Shown: piece after piece, positions 33,122 to 44,515 of the stretch
How positions within the stretch are numbered: the first letter of the stretch is position 1
Layout: every line of letters begins with the position of its first letter
DNA from: an uncultured Rhodospira sp.
GTDB lineage: Bacteria; Pseudomonadota; Alphaproteobacteria; Rhodospirillales; Rhodospirillaceae
Reading direction: 5' to 3'
Length of the DNA stretch: 64,000 nucleotides
Assembly (NCBI RefSeq): GCF_937138205.1
Contig: NZ_CAKZOT010000040.1
Coordinates: forward strand, 1 to 64,000
Made by a program: the position numbers and the translations under genes
Notes under the pieces: model-generated
What the model was told of the DNA's origin: nothing
Seen by the model: only the letters and a program-made list of their open reading frames with translations
The model's database searches: none

Positions 33122-33484
33122 ATGGAGACACCGACGATGACGAATTTCGTGCAGGTCGGAGAAGACCTGGCCGCCGGCATGGGCACCCTGGCCAAGGCCG
33201 AACCCGAGACCATGGCCGCCTTCAAGGGCCTGATGGGCGCCACCGCCGGCAAGGACGGCGAACTGTCCGTCAAGATGAAGGAGCTGATCGCGCTGGCCAT
33301 CGCCATCACGGTGCGCTGCGACGGCTGCATCGCGCATCACGTCAAGCTGTGCATCGAGGCCGGCGCGACGCGCGGCGAGGTGGTCGAGACCATCGGCGTG
33401 GCCCAGCTCATGGGCGGCGGCCCGGCCACAGTGTACGGGGTCGAGGCCCTGAAGGCCTACGACCAGTTCAAGGCCGCCGCGTAA
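33122..33484 (+). CDS. Carboxymuconolactone decarboxylase/AhpD-like protein
   Basis: MKELIALAIAITVRCDGCIAHHVKLCIEAGATRGEVVETIGVAQLMGGGPATVYGVEALKAYDQF; CxxCxxxH motif. Confidence 0.9.
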   Translation: METPTMTNFVQVGEDLAAGMGTLAKAEPETMAAFKGLMGATAGKDGELSVKMKELIALAIAITVRCDGCIAHHVKLCIEAGATRGEVVETIGVAQLMGGGPATVYGVEALKAYDQFKAAA

Positions 33485-33541
33485 TTTCGTGCGATGGCGG
33501 AGGGCGGCCCGCCGTCGCGGGCCGACTCCGCCGGCCCCGCG

Positions 33542-34126
33542 TCACCCCGTCGTCATGACGAAGGCGATGGCGTTGATGAACAGGCTGAGGGTGAAGCCCA
33601 GCACGGTGATGCCGATGGCCGGCCCCCAGCCGACCAGCAGGCCGTACCGTGCCAACAGGGTGGTGATCACCAGCGATCCGCCGATCACCAGCAGTCCGAT
33701 GAAATCGCCCAGACCCGCCGCCAGAACGTTCAGACGCGCCAGCAGCCCCAGCGGCAGCACCACCAGGCCCAGCGGCAACTGGATCCAGTTGAACGGCACC
33801 AGGAACCGGAACAGCATCGGCGCCACGCCGAGCATCGGCGCCATCGACAGCAACAGCACCGGAAACGCCACCCAGTCGATGACGTAGGCGATCAATTCGA
33901 CCGAGATGTAGCGCAGCGGATGCACCACCTGCCCGATGTCGAGCAGGGTCAGGTCCATGATGATGTGCAGCCCATACAGCGGCAGCAGGGCCACCGCCAC
34001 CCAGAACGACTTCAGCAGCCCAAGCGGGCTGGCGTCGAAGTACTCGAACCCCTCCCGATCCAGGCGAATCAGCCGGGCCAGGCCATGCAGGGCGGCGGCG
34101 AGTTCGGCGATGCTCAAGGGCGGCAT
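33542..34126 (-). CDS. Hypothetical integral membrane protein (194 aa)
   Basis: About five hydrophobic segments; downstream of dapE on the same strand. Confidence 0.65.
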   Translation of the reverse strand: MPPLSIAELAAALHGLARLIRLDREGFEYFDASPLGLLKSFWVAVALLPLYGLHIIMDLTLLDIGQVVHPLRYISVELIAYVIDWVAFPVLLLSMAPMLGVAPMLFRFLVPFNWIQLPLGLVVLPLGLLARLNVLAAGLGDFIGLLVIGGSLVITTLLARYGLLVGWGPAIGITVLGFTLSLFINAIAFVMTTG

Positions 34127-34135
34127 GGCGTGTCC

Positions 34136-35342
34136 TCACCCGCGACCGTAGCCGACGAGGACGCGACGGTAGATCTCCGTCAACGCCTCCAGATCGGCCA
34201 GGGCGACCTGTTCGTCGGCCTGATGGATGGTGCGCCCGACCAGCCCGAACTCGGCCACGGCGGCGATGTCCTTGATGAACCGCGCGTCCGACGTGCCGCC
34301 CGAGGTGGACAGCGCCGGCCGGCGCCCGGTGACCTCTTCGGCCGCGTCCTGCAACAGCGCCGCCAGCCGGCCGGGGGGCGTCAGAAAACTCTCGCCCGAG
34401 ACCTCGACCTCCAGGTCGAAACGGCCGGGGCGCCCGGCCTGTACCGCCTCGCACACATCCTGAAGATGGCGGGTCAGGCTCGCCCCGCTGTGGCGGTCGT
34501 TGAAGCGGATATTGAACCGCGCCTGCGCCCGGCCGGGGATCACATTGGATGCGGGATTGCCCACATCGATGCTGGTCAGCGTCAGTGTCGACGGCTGGAA
34601 CTGTGCCGACCCCTCGTCCAGCGACCGCTCGGTCAGGGCGGCCAGCATGTCCAACAGGCGCGGGATCGGGTTGTCCGCCCGTTCGGGATACGCCGAATGG
34701 CCCTGCGTCCCGTGGACCGTCAGGATGGCGTTGAGGCTGCCGCGTCGGCCGACCTTGATCATCTCGCCCATGTGGTCGGGGTTGACCGGCTCGCCGACGA
34801 TGCAGTCGTCGATGGCCTCGCCCTCGGCGGCCAGGGTCTCGACCATACGCACCGTGCCGTTGAGCGCCGGTCCTTCCTCGTCGCCGGTGATCATCAGGCT
34901 GATGGACTCCGGACCGGTTTCGCCGGCGGCCTGAAGCCGGGCGCAGGCGGCGACAAAGGCGGCGATCCCGCCCTTCATGTCGTTGGCGCCACGCCCGTAC
35001 AACACGCCGTCCTCGACCTCGGCGGCGAAGGGATCGCGGGTCCAGCCGTGCCCCGCCGGCACGACGTCGGTATGCCCGGCGAAGCACAGGTGCGGCCCGG
35101 CCTCGCCCCGGCGGGCATAGAGGTTGTCCACGTCCGGCGTGCCCGGCCGCGAGAACGGCATCCGCCGGCAGCGGAAGCCCAGCGCCCGCAGCGCCCCTTG
35201 CAGCACGTCGAGCGCGCCGTCGTCTGCCGGCGTGACGCTACGCCGATGGATCAGGGCGCGGGCCAGCGGCAAGGGGTCCGTCAGCGCCTCCGCCGTCCAG
35301 TCCACGACGGGCGCGGGCCCTTCCGAAAGGGGGGTGGCGGGA

Positions 35343-35350
<8 letters not shown>
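34136..35350 (-). CDS. dapE: Succinyl-diaminopimelate desuccinylase
   Basis: [63 protein letters not shown] start overlaps the dapD end. Confidence 0.93.
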
Positions 35351-36185
<835 letters not shown>

Positions 36186-36304
36186 GGCGGTGCGGAGTCC
36201 TTCGGTGAAAACAAGACGACCACGGGCGGGCCGAAACCCGCGCTGACCATACCCGCCGCGGCGATCAAGTCAACCGGACGGTCCCGTTCTCCGGTTGGGC
36301 CGGC

Positions 36305-39300
36305 TCACACCCCCGCCAGCGCGCGGAACTGGCGGCCGGCGACGGTCAGCATGGCCAGGTCGACGGCCCCCGAGGTCCCGCGCAACTCGCCCAGCACCTG
36401 GGCGGCGCGCTCGACGGTGATGGGGTTGGTCTCCACCCAGGCGGCGATGGCGGCGTCGGGATCGTCCAGATCGCGGCCGTGTTCGATCACCCGCTCGGTG
36501 ATCTGACGCTGGTGGCTGTAGAACTCCTCTTCCAGGGCCGCGACGGCCAGCTTGGTCCAGTGGCTGCCGGCCTCGCGGCGCTCCGCCGTGCGGCGCAGCC
36601 AGCCAAGGCCCAGCCGCGTGCCGACGGCGAAATACAGACGCGCCGCCGTGTCCATCGGCACCCCGTGCGCGGCGCTGATGCGCACGATGTCTCCCGACGC
36701 GCCCATGACCGGCAGGCAGGCCACCCCGGCGGCCAGGGGCGCCGGGACGCCGGCCTCCTGCCACACGGCGATGCGGGCGCGGGCCGTCTCCAGCGTTTCG
36801 GCGGTGGCCCACGCGTCCAGGTTCGCGGACAGTTCCTGCACCGCCGGGGCCAGTTCGGTCACCGTGGCCGAGACATCCAGCGGCCAAGTGCCGTGGCGCA
36901 GCATCCATTGCGTCTGACGCCCGACCAACTGGTTGACCAGGTGCAGCAGGTCCAGTTGCACGTCGGCGCCGACCTGGCCGTCCAGCGCCTCGATCTGGCT
37001 CCAGATGGCCCGCAGGCCGTACACCTCGCGCACCGCCATGTAGGCGCGGGCGATGTCGACGGGGCGCATCCCCGTCTTTTCCATCATGTCGACGATGAAG
37101 GCGGCGCCGACCCGGTTGATCATCGAATTGGCGATGTAGGTGGCGATGATCTCGCGCCGCAACCGGTGCCCGCCGATCTGGTCGCGGAACCGGGTCTGCA
37201 CAGCCGAGGGGAAGTACAGGCGCATGGACTCGGTCAGCATCGGATCCTCTGGCAGGTCGGAGTCCATCACCTCGTCGAACACCCACAGCTTGCCGTAGGG
37301 GATCAGCACCGCCAGTTCCGGCCGGGTCAGGCCGCGCCCGGCGGCGAGGCGCTCGGCGATCTCGTCGTCGCCGGGCAGGAACTCGACCGCGCGGTCCAGC
37401 CGGCCGAGCCGTTCCAGCGTGCGCATCAAACGGTGCTGCGCGTCGAGCATGGCCGCCGAGTCCCGCTCCATCAACGAGATGGCCTGGGTCTGCAGGTAGT
37501 TGTCGCGCAGCACCAGCGCCGCCACGTCGTCGGTCATCTCGCGCAGAAGCTGGGTGCGCTGCTTGTCGGTCAGATCGCCGGCCTCGACGATGCCGTCGAG
37601 CAGGATCTTGATGTTGACCTCGTGGTCGGAGCAGTCGACGCCGGCCGAATTGTCGATGGCGTCGGTGTTGAGACGCCCGCCACGCTGCGCGTATTCGATT
37701 CGCGCGCGCTGGGTGACGCCCAGGTTGGCGCCCTCGCCGATCACCTTGACGCGCAGGTCGTCGGCGTCGACGCGGATGGCGTCGTTGGCCCGGTCGCCCA
37801 CGTCGGCGTGGCTTTCCCGGCTGGCCTTGACGTAGGTGCCGATGCCGCCGAACCACAGGAGATCGGCCTGCCCGCGCAACAGGGCGCGGACCAGTTCGGT
37901 GGGCGTGACCACGTCCTGGCGCAGGCCCAGCATGGCCTTGATCCGCGGGGTCAGGCGCACGGTCTTGGCGCGACGGTCGTACACTTGGCCGCCCTCGGAC
38001 AGCACCGCCGGGTCATAGTCGGCCCAGGTCGAACGCGGCAGGTCGAACAGCCGCTTGCGCTCGTCCCACGAGGCGGCCGGGTCGGGGTCGGGATCGACGA
38101 AGATGTGCAGGTGGTTGAAGGCACCGATCAGGCGGATGTGTCGGGACAACAGCATCCCGTTGCCGAACACATCGCCGGACATGTCGCCGACACCGATCAC
38201 CGTGACATCCTGCGTCTGGGTGTCGTGCCCCATCTCGCGGAAGTGGCGCTTGACCGCCTCCCAGGCGCCCCGCGCGGTGATGCCCATGGCCTTGTGGTCA
38301 TAGCCGTTGGACCCGCCCGAGGCGAAGGCATCGCGCAGCCAGAACCCGTACGCCTCGGAAATCCCGTTGGCGATGTCGGAGAACGTGGCCGTGCCCTTGT
38401 CGGCGGCGACCACCAGGTACGGGTCGTCGCCGTCGCGCCGGCGCACGCGTGGCGGCGGGATGACCTCGGTCCCCTTGAGGGTGTCGGTCAGGTCGAGCAG
38501 CCCGCGCATGAAGGCGCTGTAGCAGGCAATGCCCTCGGCCTGGATGGCCTCGCGGCCGGCGCCGGGCGGCGGTGGGCGCTTGACCACGAACCCGCCCTTG
38601 GAGCCGACCGGCACGATCACCGCGTTCTTGACCATCTGCGCCTTCATCAGGCCCAGCACCTCGGTGCGGAAATCCTCGCGCCGGTCGGACCAGCGGATGC
38701 CGCCGCGCGCGACCTTGCCGCCGCGCAGGTGGATGGCCTCGACGCGCGGCGAATAGACGAACACCTCGACCCACGGGCGCGGCAGCGGCAGGTCGGCCAG
38801 GGCGCGGCTGTCGATCTTCAGCGACAGCCACGCCTTGGGCGCGCCGTCGTCGGTGGTCTGGAAGGCGTTGGTCCGCAGGGTCGCCTTGATGAGGTCGTGA
38901 TAGCGCCGCAGGATGCGGTCCTCGTCGGGGTTGGTGACCTGATCCACCGCCTCCAGGATGGCCGCGTCGAGGTCGGCCTCGGTGGTGTCCGCGCCGGCGC
39001 CGCCGTCGGGATCAAAGCGCGCCTCGAACAGGGCCACCAGCCGCGCCGTGATGGCGGGATGCCCGGCCAACGCCTGCATGATGTAGCTCTGGCTCAAAGT
39101 GAACGCCGTCTGGCGCAGGTAGCGCGCGTAGGCGCGCAGCACCGTCACCTGGCGCCACGACAGCCCGGCGTCGATGACCAGCCGGTTGAAGCCGTCGCTT
39201 TCCAGATCGCCGGACCAGACGCGGCGAAAGGCCTCCTCGAAGAGCGCGCGCGCCCGGTCCACGTCCACCACCGTGCCGGAGGCGGCGGTCATGGCGAAGT

Positions 39301-41179
39301 CGTGAATCCACACCGGCGCCGACGAGTCCGAGCCGGTGGCCGTGGGATCCAGGCGGGGCCGCAGTTCGAACGGCACTTCGCCCAAAACGCGGAAGCCCAT
39401 GTTTTCCAGCACCGGCAGCATGTCCGACAGCGGCACGGCGTCGCTGGGCTGGTAGACCTTGAATCGCACCTCCCGCTCCGGGCTTTCCAGCGGCCGGTAC
39501 AGGCTCAGCGCGAACGTGCCGCTCTCCAGGGCCTGTTCGATGCGCACGATGTCGGTGACGGCGGCCTGGGGCGTGTGCCGCTCGCGGTAGCTGGCCGGGA
39601 AGGCAGAGCCGTGGCGGCGGAACAGATGCACCCCCACCTCCTCGCCCTTGGCGGCCACCAGCACGTCGGCCAGATGGTCGGCCCAAGACCGCGTGGCGGT
39701 GGTGATGCGCGCCTCGATCTCTTCGGTGTCGGATCCGGGCACAACCCCCGGCGTGGTACGGATGATGACGTGCAGGCGCGCCAGCGGCGAGTCGTCGACC
39801 TGGGTGGACCACGTCTCGACCCGCCCCTGCAGGTGCGTTTCCAGGATCTCCTGGACGCTCAGCCGCAGGGCCGTGTCGTAGCGGTCGCGGGGAATGAACA
39901 CCAGGCACGAAACGAAGCGCTGAAAGTCGTCGTGGCGCAGGAAGAGGGCGGCGCGCTGCCGTTCCTGAAGATCGAGAATGCCGAGCGCCACGTCCAGCAG
40001 CGTCTCCTCGCCGCTCTGGATCACCTCGTCGCGCGGCAGGGTCTCCAGGATATGCTGCAGCCGCTTGCCGTCGTGGCCGCGCGGATCGAAACCGCTGCGC
40101 GCCAGCACCCGGGCCAGCGTCCGCCGCACCACAGGGATACTGGCCGCCGAGTTGGTGTAGACGTCGGCGGTGAACAGACCGACAAGCAGGGTCAGGCCGG
40201 TCAGCCGGTGCGCCTCGTCGAAGCGCTTGACCACCACGGCGTCCATGGGCGCGGCGCGGTGGACGCGCGCCCGCGCGGCGGTCTTGGTCAACAGCAGCGG
40301 GTCCGGCCCGCGCACATAGGCCTGGACATCCTCGGGCAGGACCTCCAGGTCGCGCAGTTGCCCGAAGACGCGCACCTCTGCGTCGCGCAGGATGCCCAGC
40401 CCCGGCTCCGGGTCGGCGCGCACGCCGGTCTCGGTCTCGGCAAGCACGTAGTCGCGGCTGCCCAGGAAGGTAAAATGATTGTCGCTGAGCCAGTCGAGGA
40501 AGTGGGCCGCCTCGACGACGGTTTCCCGGTCGCCCGGCACCGGCACGGTCTCCTCACGCAGGGCCGTGGCGGCGGCACGGGTGAGGTCGCGCATGGCTGG
40601 CCAGTCCTCGACCGCCGCGCGCACCTCGGCCAGGGTCGAGCGCACCGTCTCGGCGACCGTTTCGAGCACGGCCGGGTCGGTCTGCTCGGCCAGGTGCACA
40701 TGGATCAGGGAGTCCCGCGCCGTGCCGTCCGCCGCACCCTCGCACAGGTCGGTCAGCTCGCCTTGGTCGGTGCGCCGCACCCACACCACGGGATGAATCA
40801 CCAGCCGCACGACCATGCCCAGGGTGGTCAGGGCCGCGGTGACCGAGTCCACGAGGAACGGCATGTCGTCGGTGACGATCTCCAGCACCGTGTGCTCGAT
40901 GTGATAGCCGTGCTGCTCGTAGATCGGATTGTAGACACGCACCCGTGCCTCGCCCGGACGGCGGTGGCGCAGGAAGGCGAGCGCCGACAGGGCGATGCCA
41001 TATAGCGTCTCGGGGTCGTGGCGCACGATGTCGGCCGGCGGCACGTGCGCGAAAAAGGCGTCTACGAAGCGGGTGGCCTGGGCGGCGTCGGTCCCGTCGG
41101 CGGCGGCGAGCCGCTCGGAGACCAGGGCGCGGACGCGCCGCAGGTGTTCGGCCTTACGGGCGGCCTGTTTCTTGGGCAT
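36305..41179 (-). CDS. Large NAD-specific glutamate dehydrogenase (about 1625 aa)
   Basis: PRPWVEVFVYSPRVEAIHLRGGKVARGGIRWSDRREDFRTEVLGLMKAQMVKNAVIVPVGSKGGFVVK...VIGVGDMSGDVFGNGMLLS. Confidence 0.95.
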   Translation of the reverse strand: MPKKQAARKAEHLRRVRALVSERLAAADGTDAAQATRFVDAFFAHVPPADIVRHDPETLYGIALSALAFLRHRRPGEARVRVYNPIYEQHGYHIEHTVLEIVTDDMPFLVDSVTAALTTLGMVVRLVIHPVVWVRRTDQGELTDLCEGAADGTARDSLIHVHLAEQTDPAVLETVAETVRSTLAEVRAAVEDWPAMRDLTRAAATALREETVPVPGDRETVVEAAHFLDWLSDNHFTFLGSRDYVLAETETGVRADPEPGLGILRDAEVRVFGQLRDLEVLPEDVQAYVRGPDPLLLTKTAARARVHRAAPMDAVVVKRFDEAHRLTGLTLLVGLFTADVYTNSAASIPVVRRTLARVLARSGFDPRGHDGKRLQHILETLPRDEVIQSGEETLLDVALGILDLQERQRAALFLRHDDFQRFVSCLVFIPRDRYDTALRLSVQEILETHLQGRVETWSTQVDDSPLARLHVIIRTTPGVVPGSDTEEIEARITTATRSWADHLADVLVAAKGEEVGVHLFRRHGSAFPASYRERHTPQAAVTDIVRIEQALESGTFALSLYRPLESPEREVRFKVYQPSDAVPLSDMLPVLENMGFRVLGEVPFELRPRLDPTATGSDSSAPVWIHDFAMTAASGTVVDVDRARALFEEAFRRVWSGDLESDGFNRLVIDAGLSWRQVTVLRAYARYLRQTAFTLSQSYIMQALAGHPAITARLVALFEARFDPDGGAGADTTEADLDAAILEAVDQVTNPDEDRILRRYHDLIKATLRTNAFQTTDDGAPKAWLSLKIDSRALADLPLPRPWVEVFVYSPRVEAIHLRGGKVARGGIRWSDRREDFRTEVLGLMKAQMVKNAVIVPVGSKGGFVVKRPPPPGAGREAIQAEGIACYSAFMRGLLDLTDTLKGTEVIPPPRVRRRDGDDPYLVVAADKGTATFSDIANGISEAYGFWLRDAFASGGSNGYDHKAMGITARGAWEAVKRHFREMGHDTQTQDVTVIGVGDMSGDVFGNGMLLSRHIRLIGAFNHLHIFVDPDPDPAASWDERKRLFDLPRSTWADYDPAVLSEGGQVYDRRAKTVRLTPRIKAMLGLRQDVVTPTELVRALLRGQADLLWFGGIGTYVKASRESHADVGDRANDAIRVDADDLRVKVIGEGANLGVTQRARIEYAQRGGRLNTDAIDNSAGVDCSDHEVNIKILLDGIVEAGDLTDKQRTQLLREMTDDVAALVLRDNYLQTQAISLMERDSAAMLDAQHRLMRTLERLGRLDRAVEFLPGDDEIAERLAAGRGLTRPELAVLIPYGKLWVFDEVMDSDLPEDPMLTESMRLYFPSAVQTRFRDQIGGHRLRREIIATYIANSMINRVGAAFIVDMMEKTGMRPVDIARAYMAVREVYGLRAIWSQIEALDGQVGADVQLDLLHLVNQLVGRQTQWMLRHGTWPLDVSATVTELAPAVQELSANLDAWATAETLETARARIAVWQEAGVPAPLAAGVACLPVMGASGDIVRISAAHGVPMDTAARLYFAVGTRLGLGWLRRTAERREAGSHWTKLAVAALEEEFYSHQRQITERVIEHGRDLDDPDAAIAAWVETNPITVERAAQVLGELRGTSGAVDLAMLTVAGRQFRALAGV

Positions 41180-41343
41180 GACACATCCTCTTCCGAACGG
41201 ACCACCGATCGGCCCGTTCCACCGATCCGGGATCCAGCGGCACCCCGGTTGTGTCAATATCGCACGTTAAGGCTTGGGTTTCGAGGGGGAGAGGGGCAGC
41301 TTCGGCGTCCGGGTCGGGGCCGGGATGGTGCCCGCGCAGAGGC

Positions 41344-41817
41344 TCAGGCGACGCAATAGACGCGACGCAACAGCGAAAGCTCCGCAGTATTGTGTTTCAT
41401 TAGGTCGTGGGCCCACAGTCCCTGCACGCCCTGCTTGAAGTCCTCGGCCAGTGTCCGGCCGATGGCCTCGAAGGACCCGAGCCCCTGGCGCTTCAGATCC
41501 TCCGGCTCCGACAGCACGCCGAGAATGAACACCCGCCCCGCGACATCCTCGGGAATGCTCGCCCTGATGCTGGCGATCCGGCCTTCATCCTTGTCGCTGT
41601 CGATCATGAGAACGAAGAACCGGTGAGGGAACCGCCGCATCTCCCTTGCGTGAACACCCAGGAATTCGTCCCGGACATGCGTCCATCCGCCGGCCACCGG
41701 CAGGACCTGGATCTGCGAAAGATCAAGATTGAGTTCGAAGCCGTTCGCCAGTTGCCGGTTGGCGTCGTCTTCCGGAAGGATGTGAATATGGGGCCGGTGT
41801 CTGTTCACGCCCATCAC
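41344..41817 (-). CDS. Small TOPRIM/DUF4276-like protein, partner of an AAA ATPase (157 aa)
   Basis: HIHILPEDDANRQLANGFELNLDL...RRFPHRFFVLMIDSDKDEGRIASI...GRVFILGVLSEPEDLKRQGLGSFEAIGRTLAEDFKQ; N-terminal acidic pair and DxD strand end are TOPRIM-like; ATGA overlap with the ATPase. Confidence 0.65.
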   Translation of the reverse strand: MMGVNRHRPHIHILPEDDANRQLANGFELNLDLSQIQVLPVAGGWTHVRDEFLGVHAREMRRFPHRFFVLMIDSDKDEGRIASIRASIPEDVAGRVFILGVLSEPEDLKRQGLGSFEAIGRTLAEDFKQGVQGLWAHDLMKHNTAELSLLRRVYCVA

Positions 41818-42935
41818 GCGACATCGCCTCGCAGCAGCGCCCCCACAAGGTCACCGTGAACGTCGCCCGCCGCCCGGATATCCGCCACGGACCGCGCTTG
41901 TGTCGGCTCCTGATGACTGTTTCGATACAGCACGAGCGTGTTTTCGTCCGAAAAGCGACGGATCGCCTCCGGATTATGTGACGTCACGACAAGCTGGCCG
42001 CCGCTCCGTTCAAAGCTCTTGCGCAGCATCATGATGGAGGGGCTGACCTCTGACGGCGCAAGGAAATTGTCAGGCTCGTCCCAAAAACACAGAAGCGGGC
42101 CGTATTCTTCATTGGCCGCCATCGCCAGCGCGAAGACCAGAAAGCATTTTTCGCCGTCCGAGAGATGCTCAAAGGGAAGCTCAACGAAGTCTTTCTTTTC
42201 ACCAAACTGAACGGACAGATCCCGGCCCCTCGCCCCGACCGTGGGATTCTTGATCGCCAGAAAATCGGGCATCACTTGCTTCAGGTACGACTCCATGCGG
42301 GCATAAACGGACGGAGCCGAGACCAACACGCCGGAAATCCACTCGCCCAGGTTTTCCACATGCCGATCAGGCTGGAGGGTCTCCGTCTCTGACTCGCCCT
42401 TCATCCCTTGCGGGATTGGCTGCAAAATCAAGGCATTGGCAAGCCATTCCGAGAACCGCCGGACCTCATCGTTCCGCGAGGGAAGCTGAACGATGGGCAG
42501 GGCGACCAGATGCCAGTCGATCCCGAAACTGGACGACGAGTCCCACCCCGGCCGCTCCACGGTGACGCGCGCCGCCTCGCGCGAAAACACATCGGTCCCG
42601 TCGACCGTCAGCCATTCTTCAAGAACGCGCAGCTCCCGAAATCCTTCCGGGAACTCAAGGGCCAGCGTGTAGGAAAAGACGGCGCCCTCCAAGTCCACCT
42701 CGAGTTCAAACCGCATGGGCACCTGTGACCGGCCCATCGACAGGTCTGACGGGCGGATAAGGCCGCCGACCCGGTTTGACCCCCTGGCGATCATCTGCAA
42801 GACTTCGAGGGCGGCCCCCACCGTCGTCTTGCCAGAGCCGTTCCGGCCAATAAGCAGCACGGAATGCATGTCCTCGAGCTTCAGCTCGAAGTTTTCAAGG
42901 CAGCGGTAATTGTGGACGTAGAGTCTGCGGAGCAT
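41814..42935 (-). CDS. AAA family ATPase (ABC/SMC-like, AAA_21/OLD-like)
   Basis: MLRRLYVHNYRCLENFELKLEDMHSVLLIGRNGSGKTTVGAAL; FEHLSDGEKCFLVFALAMAANEEYGPLLCFWDEPDNFL; GGQLVVTSHNPEAIRRF. Confidence 0.88.
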   Translation of the reverse strand: MLRRLYVHNYRCLENFELKLEDMHSVLLIGRNGSGKTTVGAALEVLQMIARGSNRVGGLIRPSDLSMGRSQVPMRFELEVDLEGAVFSYTLALEFPEGFRELRVLEEWLTVDGTDVFSREAARVTVERPGWDSSSSFGIDWHLVALPIVQLPSRNDEVRRFSEWLANALILQPIPQGMKGESETETLQPDRHVENLGEWISGVLVSAPSVYARMESYLKQVMPDFLAIKNPTVGARGRDLSVQFGEKKDFVELPFEHLSDGEKCFLVFALAMAANEEYGPLLCFWDEPDNFLAPSEVSPSIMMLRKSFERSGGQLVVTSHNPEAIRRFSDENTLVLYRNSHQEPTQARSVADIRAAGDVHGDLVGALLRGDVA

Positions 42936-43040
42936 GGCGGCCCAATCCTGTTCGTCGAACCGACCATGGCATGACCGCGCGCGCTCTATCAACGTCGCCG
43001 GTCGGGGCCGCCCGTCGTGGGTCGAATTGGATTCGTTGGA

Positions 43041-43841
43041 TTACGCCGCCGCCGGCGTGGCCACCAGGTCCTTCAGCGCCGCGTGCAGGGTCTGGTTGGC
43101 GGCCAGGATGGTGCCCGAATGCACCGGGTCGGGGCCTCCACCGAGTTCGGTGACGAAGCCGCCCGCCTCGCGCACCAGGATCACCCCGGCGGCGACGTCC
43201 CACGGCTGCAGGTCGCTCTCCCAGAAGCCGTCAAAACGCCCGGCGGCGGTGAAGGCGAGGTCCAGCGAGGCCACGCCCATGCGGCGGATGCCGGCGGAGA
43301 CGGCCATGACACGGCCCATCTGTTCCAGGAACGCCGCGTGGCCGGGCTTGCCCCGGAACGGGATGCCGGTGGCGAACAGCGAGATACCCACGTCGCGCCG
43401 CGCCGCCACACGCAGCCGGCGGTCGTTCATGAACGCGCCCTGGCCCTTTTCGGCCCAGTACAGCTCGTCGGTGATCGGGTTGAGCACCACACCGGCGATG
43501 ATCTCGCGGTCCCGCTCCAGGGCGATGGAGATGGCGAAGTGCGGGATGCCGTGCAGGAAGTTGGTGGTGCCGTCCAGGGGATCGACGATCCAGCGGTGAC
43601 GTGGATCGCGGCCGTCCTCCGGCGCACTTTCCTCCATCAGGAACCCGTAGTCGGGGCGCGCCTTCTTCAGCTCGGCCTTGATGGTGCGTTCGGCCTTCGT
43701 ATCGGCGGTGGAGACGAAGTCGCTCGGCCCCTTGACCGAGACCTGAAGCTGCTCGACCTCGCCGAAGTCGCGCACCAAGCCGCGCGCCGCCTTTTGCGCG
43801 GCGCCGACCATGACGTTGATGTTGGCCGAGCGGAAGGCCAT
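43041..43841 (-). CDS. suhB: Inositol monophosphatase family protein
   Basis: FLMEESAPEDGRDPRHRWIVDPLDGTTNFLHGIPHFAISIALERD; WDVAAGVILVREAGGFVTE. Confidence 0.92.
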   Translation of the reverse strand: MAFRSANINVMVGAAQKAARGLVRDFGEVEQLQVSVKGPSDFVSTADTKAERTIKAELKKARPDYGFLMEESAPEDGRDPRHRWIVDPLDGTTNFLHGIPHFAISIALERDREIIAGVVLNPITDELYWAEKGQGAFMNDRRLRVAARRDVGISLFATGIPFRGKPGHAAFLEQMGRVMAVSAGIRRMGVASLDLAFTAAGRFDGFWESDLQPWDVAAGVILVREAGGFVTELGGGPDPVHSGTILAANQTLHAALKDLVATPAAA

Positions 43842-43847
43842 CGGCAG

Positions 43848-44414
43848 CTAGTCCTTCGCCCGTTCGACGTAGGTGCTGTCCTCGGTGTTGACGACGATGC
43901 GGGTGCCGGCCTCGACGAACGGCGGGATCATGACGCGCACGCCGTTCTCCAGGATGCCGGGCTTATAGGAGGCGGCCGCCGTCTGGCCCTTCACCACCGG
44001 GTCGGCCTCGACCACCTCCAGGGTGACCTGCTGCGGCAGTTGCACCGAGATGGGGGTGCCCTCGATGAAGCTGACCTGAACCTTCATGCCGTCCTGCAGG
44101 AACGGGGCCTGCTCGCCCATGGCCTCTTCCGGCAGCTGGAACTGGTCGAAGGTCTCGTCGTCCATGAAGTGGCAGCCGGTCTCGTCCTTGAACAGGAACT
44201 GGCAGTCGCGTTCGCGCACGTCCAGGCGCTCGACCGTGTCGGCGGTGCGCCAGCGTTCGTTGGTCTTGTTACCGGTCTGGATGTCGCGCATCTCCACCTG
44301 GATGAAGGCGCCGCCCTTGCCGGGCTGGATGAGCTGGATCTTGAGCACGGACCACGTGCGGCCCTGGTGGTCCAGGACCATGCCCGGCCGGATGGTGTTG
44401 GCATTGATTTTCAT
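43848..44414 (-). CDS. efp: Elongation factor P
   Basis: MKINANTIRPGMVLDHQGRTWSVLKIQLIQPGKGGAFIQVEMRDIQTGNKTNERWR; modifiable Lys in PGKGGAF loop. Confidence 0.96.
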   Translation of the reverse strand: MKINANTIRPGMVLDHQGRTWSVLKIQLIQPGKGGAFIQVEMRDIQTGNKTNERWRTADTVERLDVRERDCQFLFKDETGCHFMDDETFDQFQLPEEAMGEQAPFLQDGMKVQVSFIEGTPISVQLPQQVTLEVVEADPVVKGQTAAASYKPGILENGVRVMIPPFVEAGTRIVVNTEDSTYVERAKD

Positions 44415-44515
44415 GCGTTCATTCCCTTGAATGCGGGCGGACCCTAGCAGGTTGCCCCGATCCAGGCAACCGGTTGGGGGCGACCACGCACCCCACTGAA
44501 AACACTGGATTTCCG

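Noticed and set aside
36479-41005. 1508-aa plus-strand ORF opposite the NAD-GDH
   Set aside because: Composition rich in His, Arg, Gly, Asp and Val, typical of antisense reading of a high-GC gene; the minus strand is a clear NAD-GDH.
41344-42935. Calling the ATPase pair PARIS or Gabija
   Set aside because: The partner is a small TOPRIM-like protein with no visible AriB or UvrD-like features; homology could not be tested here.
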